A stretch of DNA of 64,000 bases from Acidobacteriota bacterium (GCA_011526565.1 WYBL01000060.1:1-64000), one strand, 5' to 3'; counted from the first letter of the stretch, positions 43,378 to 52,099 are shown. A program made the numbers and translations. Notes: a model not told the origin generated them from the letters alone.

Positions 43378-43578
43378 ATGATGAACCTCGAAGAAGCGAA
43401 GAGGATCCTGGGCGCATTCGCGCGCGAGGGCGTCGAGTGCGTGATGATCGGGTCGGTGGCGATGGCCGCGCTGGGGCCCGGCATGTTGTATCGCATGAAG
43501 AAGGGCACGGTCCGTCCCCAGGACCGACTGGACGCCGAGACCCTGCGCCGGGAGTTCGGCCTCGACGAGGCCGACTGA
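43378..43578 (+). pseudogene. Internally deleted nucleotidyltransferase-like gene
   Basis: The 66-residue product joins the N-terminal helix and strand of a MNT/AbiEii-type nucleotidyltransferase (LGAFAREGVECVMIGSVAMA, ALG) directly to what looks like the C-terminal tail (LYRMKKGTVRPQDRLDAETL). The GSVAMAALG stretch normally continues into the catalytic D-x-D region, which is absent. I infer an in-frame internal deletion of roughly 80-120 residues, leaving no active site. It could be a short regulator instead of junk. It overlaps the next small gene by TGATG. Confidence 0.55.
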
Positions 43579-43808
43579 TGGGCGTGCGCAAGTTCCGCTC
43601 GGTGGAAGAAATGCCGGGGCCGCCGAAGCGGCCCCGGCTGGTCCCGGAGAATCTGGAACTGGCGCTGGGCCTGTCGTCGCTCGCTCACGGCCTGAAGCGA
43701 ACCCGGATGAAGCCCGGGGTGCGCCGATTCCGCTCCTGGGACGAAGCTCTCGAGTCCCGGCTCGGAACCGCAGGGCGTCAGGGCGGCGACCAAGACGCCA
43801 CGCCCTGA
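43578..43808 (+). CDS. Small protein with duplicated (K/R)RFRS motif, partner of the nucleotidyltransferase remnant
   Basis: The 76-residue protein contains two similar segments, VRKFRSVEEM at the N-terminus and VRRFRSWDEALESR near the C-terminus, joined by a helical middle. Short proteins of this look accompany solitary nucleotidyltransferases in other GC-rich genomes, by memory rather than search. It starts at the overlapping TGATG, so it was co-translated with the gene above. Function is unknown; a toxin-antitoxin-like role is possible. Confidence 0.55.
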   Translation: MGVRKFRSVEEMPGPPKRPRLVPENLELALGLSSLAHGLKRTRMKPGVRRFRSWDEALESRLGTAGRQGGDQDATP

Positions 43809-44010
43809 CGCCGTCGTCCCGCCAGCGATTCATTCCGCCCGGCGCCCAGTGGGCTTTGGCCCGAACCCAGACGGGCTACCGCTGGATCCGGCTGCGGGCC
43901 GCGCGCGCCAGGAAACGACTGCCGCACCGCGTCGCGGAGTCGCAGCACCAACGCACTCGGGGCGCCGACCGTGGGGAAGTCTACGCCGCGCGGTGTATGG
44001 TGCACGCGGC

Positions 44011-44898
44011 ATGTGGACCTGGTGGAGAGCCGCGAGCGCCTGTGCCGTCCTCACCACGCTGTCGCACGCGCCGTTCGCGAAGGCCGAGGAGCGCGGCGTC
44101 GAGTTGCGGCTCGGCGCGCTCGCCGCGCGCGGTCTGCTCGACACGACCTCGTCCCTCCCGCACACGCCCGACTTCGCGTACGGGCTGGTCTCGGGAACGG
44201 TCACCCAGACGCTGCCCCTGCGTGGTGGCTGGGACGCAGGGCTCGGCGCGCAGCTCGACGTGCCGCTGGGCGAAAGCGGATTCGGTCTGCAACTGCTCGT
44301 CGATCACGCGTGGACCGACGTTGCGGGCGACCTCGGCAGCCTGCGGGTGCGAATGCAGTACGAGACGGCCTTCCCTCCCGACTACGCGCGCCGGATCGTG
44401 GACGTGGACACCGAATCGGAGTGGCCCGGGGCGACGGGCCGCGCCCGCACGCTCGCGCTGGCGGCGAACTTCGCCTGGACACGACGGGAACGCGGCGGCT
44501 GGCGCTGGGGCGTGTCGGGCGGCGTGGCGCTGCTCCGGACCTCGGCGACGGTGCAGAGCCTCGGCCACGGCCGCTACTGGCTGGGCGGGCACGGCGTCCT
44601 GTTCGGAGACGTGGCCGAACTGGAGTTCGAGACGGCTCCCACGAGCGGGCTGGGATTCGACGGCGGTGCCTTCGTGGACGTGAAGGTCGGATCGCGGCTG
44701 AGCCTGCGCCTCGACGGCCGCTGGTACGCCGCGGGGGAGCGCAGCGCAGACGTCACGCTGACCCGCGTGCTGAACGTCGACGACCTCTTCAGCGAGCCGC
44801 GCGACCTGCAGTCGATCTCAGCCGTGTTCGAGCCCGCGCCCGTCGCGGTCGCCGCGTCCTTCTTTCGCGCCTCGCTGTCGCTCGGCTACCGCTTTTGA
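44011..44898 (+). CDS. Outer-membrane beta-barrel-like protein
   Basis: The 295-residue protein has a signal peptide (WRAASACAVLTTLSHAPFAKA, cleavage before EER). Alternating beta strands follow, rich in Gly and aromatic residues (GGWDAGLGAQLDVPLGESG, RRERGGWRWGVSGGVALL), to the C-terminal SLSLGYRF, an outer-membrane insertion signal ending in Phe. I chose ATG 44011 for the signal peptide; the frame upstream is not protein-like. No enzymatic motif is visible. Confidence 0.7.
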   Translation: MWTWWRAASACAVLTTLSHAPFAKAEERGVELRLGALAARGLLDTTSSLPHTPDFAYGLVSGTVTQTLPLRGGWDAGLGAQLDVPLGESGFGLQLLVDHAWTDVAGDLGSLRVRMQYETAFPPDYARRIVDVDTESEWPGATGRARTLALAANFAWTRRERGGWRWGVSGGVALLRTSATVQSLGHGRYWLGGHGVLFGDVAELEFETAPTSGLGFDGGAFVDVKVGSRLSLRLDGRWYAAGERSADVTLTRVLNVDDLFSEPRDLQSISAVFEPAPVAVAASFFRASLSLGYRF

Positions 44899-44899
44899 T

Positions 44900-44918
44900 C
44901 GCGCCGCACTTCGGCGCG
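44900..44918. terminator. Small hairpin between convergent genes
   Basis: CGCGCCG (44900-44906) pairs with CGGCGCG (44912-44918) around a five-base loop just after the barrel gene. There is no T-run, so termination here would need help. Confidence 0.3.
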
Positions 44919-44956
44919 CGGGTCCCGGATCACGATCGAGACCCCGGCTGCGCCCG

Positions 44957-45472
44957 TCAGATCACGAAGCTCATGTAGTACGCGAGCGGGCCGGACGGGC
45001 GCACGAACTGGACGTCGGTCAGGCCCCAGCGCCGGACCAGGACGTGGCGGTGGCGCCCCTCGGCCAGCGTCCGGCCCGCTGCGACGACACGAAAGTCGAA
45101 GCGCACGACCACCGTCTCGTTGAGCCCCCAGTCGAGCAGCGGCGCGGCGATGGAGTGGCGTTCGATCTCGACTTCGAGGGGTTCGTCGCCGAGGTACAAC
45201 GCGCGGCGGGCGTGCGCTTCGGCACGACGGCCCTCGGCCTCGAGAGCCTCAGCCTCCGCGCGCAGCGTCTGTTGCGCCTCGAGCCGGATCTCCTCGCGCA
45301 CCGCGGCGAGCATGGCCTCCGAGCCCTGGGTGCCCACGCCGCCGAGCCGAAACAGGGCGAACCCGGCGAAGGCGAGCGCCGCCGCGGCCGCGAGGTGGCG
45401 GCCGCTCCGCACCGCCAGCAGGCGGCGCCCCCGATCGGCGACCTCGCGGAGGAACAACCCCCAGTCTTCCAT
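44957..45472 (-). CDS. Unrecognised single-pass membrane protein
   Basis: The 171-residue protein has a cytoplasmic N-terminus (EDWGLFLREVADRGRR) and one transmembrane helix (HLAAAAALAFAGFALFRLGG). A charged helix with coiled-coil character follows (EEIRLEAQQTLRAEAEALEA), then a beta-rich outer domain ending SGPLAYYMSFVI. ATG 45472 begins directly before the first folded segment. I recognise no family. Confidence 0.6.
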   Translation of the reverse strand: MEDWGLFLREVADRGRRLLAVRSGRHLAAAAALAFAGFALFRLGGVGTQGSEAMLAAVREEIRLEAQQTLRAEAEALEAEGRRAEAHARRALYLGDEPLEVEIERHSIAAPLLDWGLNETVVVRFDFRVVAAGRTLAEGRHRHVLVRRWGLTDVQFVRPSGPLAYYMSFVI

Positions 45473-45785
45473 GGTGGTCCACACGATAGCAACGGGCCCC
45501 CTTCGCGAGATCGACGTCGTCGCCGTGCGAGCCGAAAGTTCATGGGGTCTGCGCGCGCGCGGACAGCCCTGTCCAACGCGACAAGCCCTGGTTCCACTGT
45601 GGCCGACCAAAGGCGGCACGGAGACCCTCGCGGCCATGAGCAGCGACGGCACGCTGTGCTCCAAGGTCGAGACGCGGGAGTGAGGCCCGCACGTCATTGC
45701 GCACGAACCGATCCGGAGACGCCCGGCGCTGGATGTGTCGTATCACCGTCCGCAGTGGAGGTCGTCGCGTTCCCGACCGGAGCGC
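45473..45785. other. 313-bp gap without a recognised gene
   Basis: I see no convincing coding region, hairpin or promoter. Base composition is typical of the window. One plus-strand frame reads KGGTETLAAMSSDGTLCSKV before a stop at 45681; it might be a gene remnant, but I could not place it. Confidence 0.4.
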
Positions 45786-46367
45786 TCAACGGCGCACTCG
45801 ATAGCGCAGGTGGAGGACCCGGTTGCCCTGAATCACGACGTCAGGCCCCTCCAACAGGTGCTGCGCCTTGACCGCCCCGAAGTAGCGCTTGCCGGACCCG
45901 AGCACGACGGGGGCCACGTCCATGCGCACCTCGTCGACCAGGCCCGCGGCGAGGGCCTGGCCACCGACGTCGCCAGCGGCGACCTCGACCAGGCGCTCAC
46001 CCGCCAGCGCCTGGGCCCTGGCCACGGCCGCCTCGACGCCGTTGACGAAGTGAAACGGCGCCGCGTCGTCCCAGCCCGCGGGCGGCGGCCGATGCGTCAC
46101 GACGATCACGTGATCGATCCCGCTCGGAGGCTTCCCGTCCCAGCCGCTCGTGATGTCGAAGACGTGGCGGCCGGCGATCGTCACGCCGATCTGGTCCCAG
46201 TACGAGCGGGTGTAGTCGTAGGACGCCTGCGACACTTTCAACGCGCCGCTGGCGTCCAGCGGGACGTCGCCGTTGGACAACCAGTCGAACAGCGGTCCGG
46301 GCTGGTCCTTCTCGTCCGCGATGAAGCCGTCGACCGACACCGAGCCGTACAGGACGACCTTGCCCAT
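45786..46367 (-). CDS. Dihydrofolate-reductase-family (RibD C-terminal domain) protein
   Basis: The 193-residue protein starts GKVVLYGSVSVDGFIADEKD, the standard beginning of stand-alone RibD-C/DHFR-fold proteins, and continues with GRHVFDITSGW, HVIVVTHR, VNGVEAAVARAQ and AGDVGGQALAAGLVDE. These bind NADPH and reduce an unknown substrate; many are annotated deaminase-reductase. AGGAG lies before ATG 46367. It lies 67 bases downstream of an AraC regulator in the same direction, which probably controls it. Confidence 0.85.
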   Translation of the reverse strand: MGKVVLYGSVSVDGFIADEKDQPGPLFDWLSNGDVPLDASGALKVSQASYDYTRSYWDQIGVTIAGRHVFDITSGWDGKPPSGIDHVIVVTHRPPPAGWDDAAPFHFVNGVEAAVARAQALAGERLVEVAAGDVGGQALAAGLVDEVRMDVAPVVLGSGKRYFGAVKAQHLLEGPDVVIQGNRVLHLRYRVRR

Positions 46368-46434
46368 GGCGCTCTCCTCTGCTTTGGGGGTGCCTCCAAG
46401 GTAGCGTGTCGTGGGTTGTCGGTCTTGTAGGAAA

Positions 46435-47277
46435 TCAATCGGCCGGCAGCGGCCAGCCGTCCAGCACGTGACCGGGATGCTCGCGCAGGAACCGCCGCCG
46501 GGCCTCGAGGTAGCGGGTCGGGGTGAACCCGGTGAACGCCCGGAACTCGTGGCCGAAGTGGGCCTGGTCGGCGTAGCCTGCACCAGCGGCGAGGTCGCTC
46601 CAGTCGACCGGTCCGGCGGGGTCGATCGCGAACGCGGTGGCGGCGAAGCGGTAGGTGCGCGCCAGCCGCTTCGGCGTCACGCCGACGATCTCCTTGAACC
46701 GCCGTGCCAGGTGAGTGCTGCTGACGCCGGCCGTGCCGCTCAGGTCGCCGATCGCGGCCGCCCCGCTGGTCGCCGCCAGGACGCGGCTCGCATGGCGGAC
46801 CAGCCCCAGGCCGGCGGTCTCGGCCAGGCGTCGCATCAGCTCTCCCTCGAGCACCGTCAACATCGCGTGTGGTCCGTCCGCCGTGGCCAGGCGCTCTCGC
46901 AGCTCGGCAACGGCGGGCCGGCCCCAGACCTGCTCGATCGTCAGCGGCCGGTCGCACAACTCGGCCGCGGGCATCGGCAGGAATGGCCCCAGCCCCCACG
47001 GCTTGAAGTGCACGCCGACGGACCGGGTCCAGGCGGGGTAGCTGAACTCCCACGCACGCGTCGGCATGGTGACCACACAGCCGTCGGCGAACGCTGCCGC
47101 TTCGACGTGGGCGCCGCCGCGGATTCGGAACGGCGCACCGAGGTTGACGATCAACAGCGTCGCCGGCGGCGGCAGCGCCAGCCGGGCGTACGGCGGCGCA
47201 CCTTCGAGGGAGTACAGGTCGTCGATCAGCCCGTCCAGTGGCGCGCGCGGCCTTCTGGACACGTACTCCATGCGCAC
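46435..47277 (-). CDS. AraC-family transcriptional regulator
   Basis: The 280-residue protein has an N-terminal sensor domain (~1-150; VGVHFKPWGLGPFLPMPAAE is typical of the DUF6597-type group) and a C-terminal AraC double helix-turn-helix: GVSSTHLARRFKEIVGVTPK, then SDLAAGAGYADQAHFGHEFR and FTGFTPTRYLEAR. It probably regulates the adjacent DHFR-family gene and itself. The effector is unknown. Confidence 0.88.
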   Translation of the reverse strand: MRMEYVSRRPRAPLDGLIDDLYSLEGAPPYARLALPPPATLLIVNLGAPFRIRGGAHVEAAAFADGCVVTMPTRAWEFSYPAWTRSVGVHFKPWGLGPFLPMPAAELCDRPLTIEQVWGRPAVAELRERLATADGPHAMLTVLEGELMRRLAETAGLGLVRHASRVLAATSGAAAIGDLSGTAGVSSTHLARRFKEIVGVTPKRLARTYRFAATAFAIDPAGPVDWSDLAAGAGYADQAHFGHEFRAFTGFTPTRYLEARRRFLREHPGHVLDGWPLPAD

Positions 47278-47316
47278 ACAGTAACGCAGGCGTCTCGCGG
47301 CGCCATCCCGCCAGGG

Positions 47317-47610
47317 TCAGCGCTGTTGCCCGCGGCGGCGCCTCCGGGCCGCGTGGAGCAGGGCCGGCAGCGCGCCGCCGAGAGCGGCGGCGAACAGGGT
47401 GGCCGGCCACGCGGTCGCGCCCAGGGTTGCCACGGTCGCGGCCAGGCCGCCCGTGATCGCGCCGGCGAAGACCAGCCGCCCCGCGCTCCAGCGCACCGCC
47501 TCGGGTTGCGAGGGAGCCGGTCCCGGATTGGCGCCGACGAGCCGCAGCACGTGCTCCTGGAGCAGGCGCACCTCGCCGCGCAAGTGCCGGAGCTCGTCCG
47601 CGATGCTCAA
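47317..47610 (-). CDS. Small two-helix membrane protein of the MotA/TolR-like operon
   Basis: The 97-residue protein has an amphipathic N-terminal helix (SIADELRHLRGEVRLLQEHV), two close transmembrane helices (LVFAGAITGGLAATVATLG and PATLFAAALGGALPALLHAA) and an Arg-rich tail. TTG 47610 overlaps the stop of the preceding gene by four bases, marking it as the last member of the five-gene membrane operon. I recognise no family. Confidence 0.6.
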   Translation of the reverse strand: MSIADELRHLRGEVRLLQEHVLRLVGANPGPAPSQPEAVRWSAGRLVFAGAITGGLAATVATLGATAWPATLFAAALGGALPALLHAARRRRRGQQR

Positions 47611-48605
47611 CGCTCGAGCCGCTTGTAGAACGCCGACTCGACCGCCAGCAAGCCCGCCTTGAAGGCGAGCTTGGACTCGGCGGCGTCGACGACCAGGGCG
47701 AAGTGGCGGCACTCCGGGTCGCGCTGGCGCGACCAGTCCAGGATCGGGGCGGCGAGGCGGGTGAAGTCGGCCGGGGCGAGGGCGCCGCTCGCCGCGAGTT
47801 CGGCCGCCCCGGGCAGCCGGCGCGCGTCGTCCTCCCGGTCGGCGGGCCACACGGGCGTCACGCGCAGCGCCTGCTCGCCGATTTCGACCCGCAGCAGGTA
47901 CTGGATGCGGCCGTCGGCGTCGAACCAGCACGGAGGATGATCGAGCCCGCGGCCCAGACCGGACAGCTCGCGACGGAGATACGCAGCCTGCTGGCGCGTG
48001 TCCGCGAGGTCCGCGCTCGCTCGCTCCTTCTCCAGGAGCGCCGCCTCGTGTCGCTCGCGCAGTTCCGCCAGTTGCTTGCGCGCTTCGGCCTCGCGGGCCA
48101 CGGCCGCCTCGAGCCGGGCCCGGGCTGGCGCGTCCAGGCCCTTGCCGAGCGCCTCGCGCAGTCGGCGGGACTGCTCCTCCTGAGCGCGCAGCTCGCGCTC
48201 GCGCGCCGCCAGGTGCGTGCGCGCCGCGGCCAGCTCCCCCTGGGCCCTCAAGGCGGCCTCGACCGCCGCGCGCTCGGCCCGCGCGGTGACGGACTGGCGC
48301 ACCAGGGTCCTGAAGTCCTCGGGCCACTCCTCGTCCGCGACGGCGGCCTCGAGGTCGGAGAGCAGTGCCTCGCGCTCGCGCTCCACCAGCACGAGCCGCG
48401 CGCGCAGCGCGTCGGCCTCGCGCCGCTCTTCGGCCAGTTCGCGCCCCGCCGATTCCGCGGCCTCGTCCGCGTGCGCTTTCGCCTCCTGCTGGTCCGAGAG
48501 CACGCGCAGGCCGAGCAGCAGGGTGACGAAGAACAGCATCAGCAGCAGCTCGGTCAGCGTCGTGGCGAGCAGGCCCAGGCGCCGGGCGGCTCGCGGCTCG
48601 GACAT
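47607..48605 (-). CDS. TolR/MotB-like single-pass protein with coiled coil and novel C-terminal domain
   Basis: The 332-residue protein has one N-terminal membrane helix, LTELLLMLFFVTLLLGLRVL, which resembles the TolR/MotB helix DVLLVLLIIFM. E19 stands where those proteins have the ion-carrying Asp. A long coiled coil (~40-215) follows, then a ~115-residue C-terminal domain with CWFDADGRIQYLLRVEIGEQ and ECRHFALVVDAAESKLAFKA. It has no OmpA-like peptidoglycan domain, unlike MotB or ZorB. It starts one base after the MotA-like gene, as expected for two subunits of one channel. Confidence 0.65.
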   Translation of the reverse strand: MSEPRAARRLGLLATTLTELLLMLFFVTLLLGLRVLSDQQEAKAHADEAAESAGRELAEERREADALRARLVLVEREREALLSDLEAAVADEEWPEDFRTLVRQSVTARAERAAVEAALRAQGELAAARTHLAARERELRAQEEQSRRLREALGKGLDAPARARLEAAVAREAEARKQLAELRERHEAALLEKERASADLADTRQQAAYLRRELSGLGRGLDHPPCWFDADGRIQYLLRVEIGEQALRVTPVWPADREDDARRLPGAAELAASGALAPADFTRLAAPILDWSRQRDPECRHFALVVDAAESKLAFKAGLLAVESAFYKRLER

Positions 48606-48606
48606 G

Positions 48607-49896
48607 TCAGCGAACCCCGCGCAGGCGGGTCACGGCCGCGCGCAGCTCGCGCGCCAGCTCCTCGAGCGTGGCCGCGGACAGCCGGATGTCGGCCGCGAGC
48701 CGCTCGCGCGCGGACTGCAGCTCGGCAAAGGACGCCTGCTGGCTGCTGGCCTCGCCTTCGACGCGTGCGAGCTCGCGCCGCAGCGCCACCGCCGCGTCCG
48801 CGACAGCGCCGCCGGCTTCGCCGAGCGCCGGCACGGCCTGCCGCGTGCCCTCGGCCGCCGTGCGGAAGCTCTGGCCCGCGTTCTCCAGGTCCCGGGCGAC
48901 GGCCACCAGTGACGCACGGGCGTCCTGCAGGCCCGTCGACATCTCTGCGAACCGGGCGCTCGCGTCGCGCACGGCGTCGCCCGCGCCGGCCAGCGTCGGC
49001 TCGAGCTCCGCGGATCGCGCGCGCAGGGTGGCGGTCGTCGCGGCCAGCGACGACAGGTCGTCGCGGATCTGCCCGACGACGACCGCCGAGTCGGGCACCT
49101 CGAGCGTCGCCAGGCTGGCGACCACCCGCCGCACCTGGACCGCGACGTCTTCGGCCGCCCGCACGATCGGTTCCGCCGCGGCCGACATCACCGACGCCGA
49201 GGCCTCGGCCACTTCTTCGATCGAGGCCTGCAACGCCGCTGCCGAGCGCTCGCCGGAAGCCTCGAGCGGACGCAGCGCCCGCTCGACGGCCGCCGTCGCC
49301 GCCTGCACGGCCTGCTCCATCGCCGCTTCGACCCGCGCCGGGATCGGCTGCAGGGCCTGGACGTGGGCGTCCAGCGCCTCGGTGGCGCGGGCCTGGATGG
49401 TGCGGATCACGTCGTCGGTGGTCGTCACGTGGGTCGCCATCCGGTCGGCGAGCACGTCCATCTGGCGGGCGAGCTGGAACGAGGCCTCCGCCAGCGCTTT
49501 CTCCGCGTGATCGACCGCCTGCTCCTGGTTGGGCGTGAAGCCGGAGATCAACATCCGCGCGACGAGGCCCGCGACGGTCGTGCCCAGCGCCAGGGCGAAT
49601 TGCGGGACCACGGCCTGGGCGTCGATCGGTGCCCCGCTCACGGCGCCGCGGATCGACCACAACGTGACGCCCAGCGCCAGCAGCGTGAACAGGAAACCGA
49701 GGAAGTAGGCGGCGTCGCCGAACTGCTCGCGCGACACTCGCCAGCGCTCAACGAACGCCGCGCAGCAGGCGAACGCGAGCACGGCACCCACGCTGCCGAG
49801 CACCGAGACGAGCGGCATGTCAAAACGCTGGCCCAGCAGGATGGCGGCCAGCCCGCCGGCCAGGGCCGCGAGGAAGGCGAGGCTCGCGCCGTTCAT
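48607..49896 (-). CDS. MotA/TolQ/ExbB-like proton-channel protein with long coiled-coil tail
   Basis: The 429-residue protein has about four membrane helices in the first 115 residues. The last one, QFALALGTTVAGLVARMLI, matches the TolQ/MotA pore helix with its Thr pair. A cytoplasmic tail of ~300 residues is almost wholly Ala/Glu/Arg helix, resembling the long tail of ZorA of the Zorya defence system. ATG 49896 overlaps the previous gene by ATGA. With the TolR/MotB-like partner directly downstream it probably forms an ion-driven stator. What it drives is not evident. Confidence 0.7.
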   Translation of the reverse strand: MNGASLAFLAALAGGLAAILLGQRFDMPLVSVLGSVGAVLAFACCAAFVERWRVSREQFGDAAYFLGFLFTLLALGVTLWSIRGAVSGAPIDAQAVVPQFALALGTTVAGLVARMLISGFTPNQEQAVDHAEKALAEASFQLARQMDVLADRMATHVTTTDDVIRTIQARATEALDAHVQALQPIPARVEAAMEQAVQAATAAVERALRPLEASGERSAAALQASIEEVAEASASVMSAAAEPIVRAAEDVAVQVRRVVASLATLEVPDSAVVVGQIRDDLSSLAATTATLRARSAELEPTLAGAGDAVRDASARFAEMSTGLQDARASLVAVARDLENAGQSFRTAAEGTRQAVPALGEAGGAVADAAVALRRELARVEGEASSQQASFAELQSARERLAADIRLSAATLEELARELRAAVTRLRGVR

Positions 49897-50708
49897 CTGG
49901 CCGGCACCGGCGTCGCCGCGCCGGGTGCCAGGCCGGGCGCGACGTCGACGCGATCGATCGCGACCTCCATGCCGTGCCCGAGCACGTGTTGCCACCAGAC
50001 CACGAGCTCAGCCGGCGTGCAGGACGGGCCCTCGCGCGGGATCAGCAGCACCTTCAGCGTCACGCCGGAGAGATCGGCGCTCCAGCGACGCGCGTTCGCA
50101 GCGAGGGTCGCCTCGGGGTTCGCGCAGCCCGAGGCGTACATCGAGTACGCCGCGCTGTGCTGCATCAGGTCGGACACGACGAGCAGCGTCCGGGCCGCCG
50201 GAGACGACGGCTCGAGTCCCGCGCGCACGCTCAGCAATTGCAGCGCTTCGACGAGCGGGCTGCTCGCGTGGGTCGTGTCGCCGAGCGCCAGCCGGTCTTC
50301 GAGCGGACGCGCGAAGGCCGAGTCCCAGCGCTTGCGCAGCCGATCCGGGTTGGCGGCGAGCCAGCTCTCACCCGCGCCGTCCCCGGGATTGCAGCGGTCG
50401 AAGTCCTGCCGCAGCGGTTCCTTCCCGTCGCCCAGCGTGAAGACCCGGGCGCGGCCGCCGCGCGGCACGCCCTTCGCCCAGGCGTCGAGCTTTCCGCGCA
50501 GCCAGTCGCGCTGGAGGTCGGACAGCCGGTCGCTGGCGTCGAGCAGGAGCACGGCGTTCGACACCGGGCCGGCCGGGCTCGGGCAGTCGAGTTCGTCGAG
50601 CGTGTCGCGGGGCATCTGCACGAACACCGCGACGACTCCGCCGAGCACGGCCACGCACAGCACGCCCAGGGCGACGGCGAGCAGGTCCTCGCGCCGCTTC
50701 TTCTTCAC
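49893..50708 (-). CDS. Membrane-anchored vWA-like protein
   Basis: The 271-residue protein has one N-terminal membrane helix (LLAVALGVLCVAVLGGVVAV) and a von Willebrand A-like domain: NAVLLLDASDRLSD in place of the DxSxS metal motif, then a Rossmann-like order with RTLLVVSDLMQHS. The metal site looks incomplete, since DASDR lacks the second Ser. A conserved-looking Cys set (C near PSP, DRCN, SGC, SCTP) could form disulfides outside the membrane. GTG 50708 overlaps the preceding stop. Its place before the MotA-like gene suggests a structural or signalling part of the same machine. Confidence 0.6.
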   Translation of the reverse strand: MKKKRREDLLAVALGVLCVAVLGGVVAVFVQMPRDTLDELDCPSPAGPVSNAVLLLDASDRLSDLQRDWLRGKLDAWAKGVPRGGRARVFTLGDGKEPLRQDFDRCNPGDGAGESWLAANPDRLRKRWDSAFARPLEDRLALGDTTHASSPLVEALQLLSVRAGLEPSSPAARTLLVVSDLMQHSAAYSMYASGCANPEATLAANARRWSADLSGVTLKVLLIPREGPSCTPAELVVWWQHVLGHGMEVAIDRVDVAPGLAPGAATPVPAR

Positions 50709-52099
50709 GCGGCGCCTTCTCCTGCGAGAGCGCGGGCGAGCCGCTCTTCCATCTCGGCGCAGGCACGGGCCGCCGCCTCCGAGCGGGCGCGCAGCACGTC
50801 GGCCGTCGGCGGGGTGGCCAACTCCGGCACCTCGGCGAGCAGGGCCTCGTGGACCGGGCCGTCGGTGCGGTCGAAGTACGCGGGCGGCGGCGTCTTGCGC
50901 GCGGCGAGGTTGGCGTTGCGGTAGAGCTGCAGCAGCGCCGCCGTCGACTCCGAGACCTGGCCCACGAAGAGCCGGATCGTCTTCTGCTTCGTCGTCGCCG
51001 TCGCCACGGTGGCGGCCAGGCCGCCGACGACCGCGTCGTATCCGCCGAGGGCGTCGCGCATGGCCTGCCGCGCCTTGTCGGCAGCTCGCCGCAGTTCCAG
51101 CGAGAGCTCTTCCGCTGCGTCCTCCTCTTCTTCCCGCGCCTCCGCGGCCTGCCGCGCCACGGCGCCATAGCCGGGGTAGACGTCGTCGAAACGCCGGCCG
51201 GACACGAACCCCGCCACCGAGAGGATGGCGCCGAACCCGACGAGCGCCCAGGTGTCGAGGCGCGCGAAGCCGAACGGCGCCGCGGCGAACGTGACCTGGG
51301 CCGCCGCAAAGGCCTGGTCGAGGCCCTCGGGGCTGTCCAGCAGCGCCTCCCGCAGGTGACCGCTGGCCAGGGCCCACAGCGGAATCCAGGTGACGGCGAC
51401 CGCGGCGGCCAGCGCGCCGGCCAGCTTCTGGAGCGGGCTCCGGTGGTGGAGGTGGGTGGACCAGCGCCCGGCCGTGCCGCAGATCACCAGGTCGATCGTC
51501 GCGAAGACGAGGGCGACGGTGACGCCGCCGAGCGCGCCCCGGTCGTTGCCGACCGCGAAGAAGTAGGCGTTGAGCATGGCCTCGAGCGTGGTCAGCAGCA
51601 CCAGCAACATGAAGGCGAGCAGCCGCGAGCGCGGGTACTCGGCGGGGCGATCCAGCTCGTGCTCGTCGCGGAAGCGCTGCAGGCGCGCGTCGGCGTCTTC
51701 GACGACCGCGCGCGAGCGCTTCAGGCCCAGCCGCGCGTCGTGTCGTGCGGCCTCGATTGCACGCAGGCCGTCTTCGCCAGCCGCCCGGACCCGCGCCGCA
51801 GGGTCCTCCTCGGCCGCGCGCTGGATGCGTCGGCCGAGTTCGGCGAGCTCGGCCAGTTCACGGGCGAGGTTGGTCGCGATGTGCTTGCGGACCTCCTGGA
51901 CGATCTCCTGCTGCGGCCCGTCGAGGGCCTGCGTGTCGGAAGCCGGCAGCTCGAGACGGCCCGCGTCCCGGCCCTTGTCGCGCAGCCGCAGGCGGGCGGC
52001 GGTGGCCTCGACGTCGAGCGGCTTGAATCCGCCCGGCACGATCCGCGGCTGCGCCGGCAGCAAGACGCCGATCAGGCGCCGCCAGATCTGGACGAGCAC
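50705..52099 (-). CDS. Large membrane protein heading the MotA/TolR-like operon
   Basis: The 464-residue protein has a soluble N-terminus with long charged helices (~50-150; RELAELAELGRRIQRAAEED). About four transmembrane helices follow (~160-290; LLAFMLLVLLTTLEAMLNAY, VALVFATIDLVICGTAG), then a helical C-terminal part with VSESTAALLQLYRNANLAAR. A strong AAGGAGG precedes GTG 52099, so this is the first gene of the operon. I do not recognise the family. The two-sided helical layout suits a scaffold for the ion-driven pair downstream. Confidence 0.6.
   Translation of the reverse strand: MLVQIWRRLIGVLLPAQPRIVPGGFKPLDVEATAARLRLRDKGRDAGRLELPASDTQALDGPQQEIVQEVRKHIATNLARELAELAELGRRIQRAAEEDPAARVRAAGEDGLRAIEAARHDARLGLKRSRAVVEDADARLQRFRDEHELDRPAEYPRSRLLAFMLLVLLTTLEAMLNAYFFAVGNDRGALGGVTVALVFATIDLVICGTAGRWSTHLHHRSPLQKLAGALAAAVAVTWIPLWALASGHLREALLDSPEGLDQAFAAAQVTFAAAPFGFARLDTWALVGFGAILSVAGFVSGRRFDDVYPGYGAVARQAAEAREEEEDAAEELSLELRRAADKARQAMRDALGGYDAVVGGLAATVATATTKQKTIRLFVGQVSESTAALLQLYRNANLAARKTPPPAYFDRTDGPVHEALLAEVPELATPPTADVLRARSEAAARACAEMEERLARALAGEGAA

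Noticed and set aside
45600..45683. Short plus-strand coding remnant (KGGTETLAAMSSDG...)
   Set aside because: It looks mildly protein-like, but has no start, no recognised family and no neighbour in frame, so I did not call it a gene.
47317..52099. Identification of the membrane operon as a Zorya defence system
   Set aside because: ZorA-like and ZorB-like features are present, but the B-type protein lacks an OmpA-like domain and no ZorC, ZorD or ZorE helicase or nuclease gene is adjacent.
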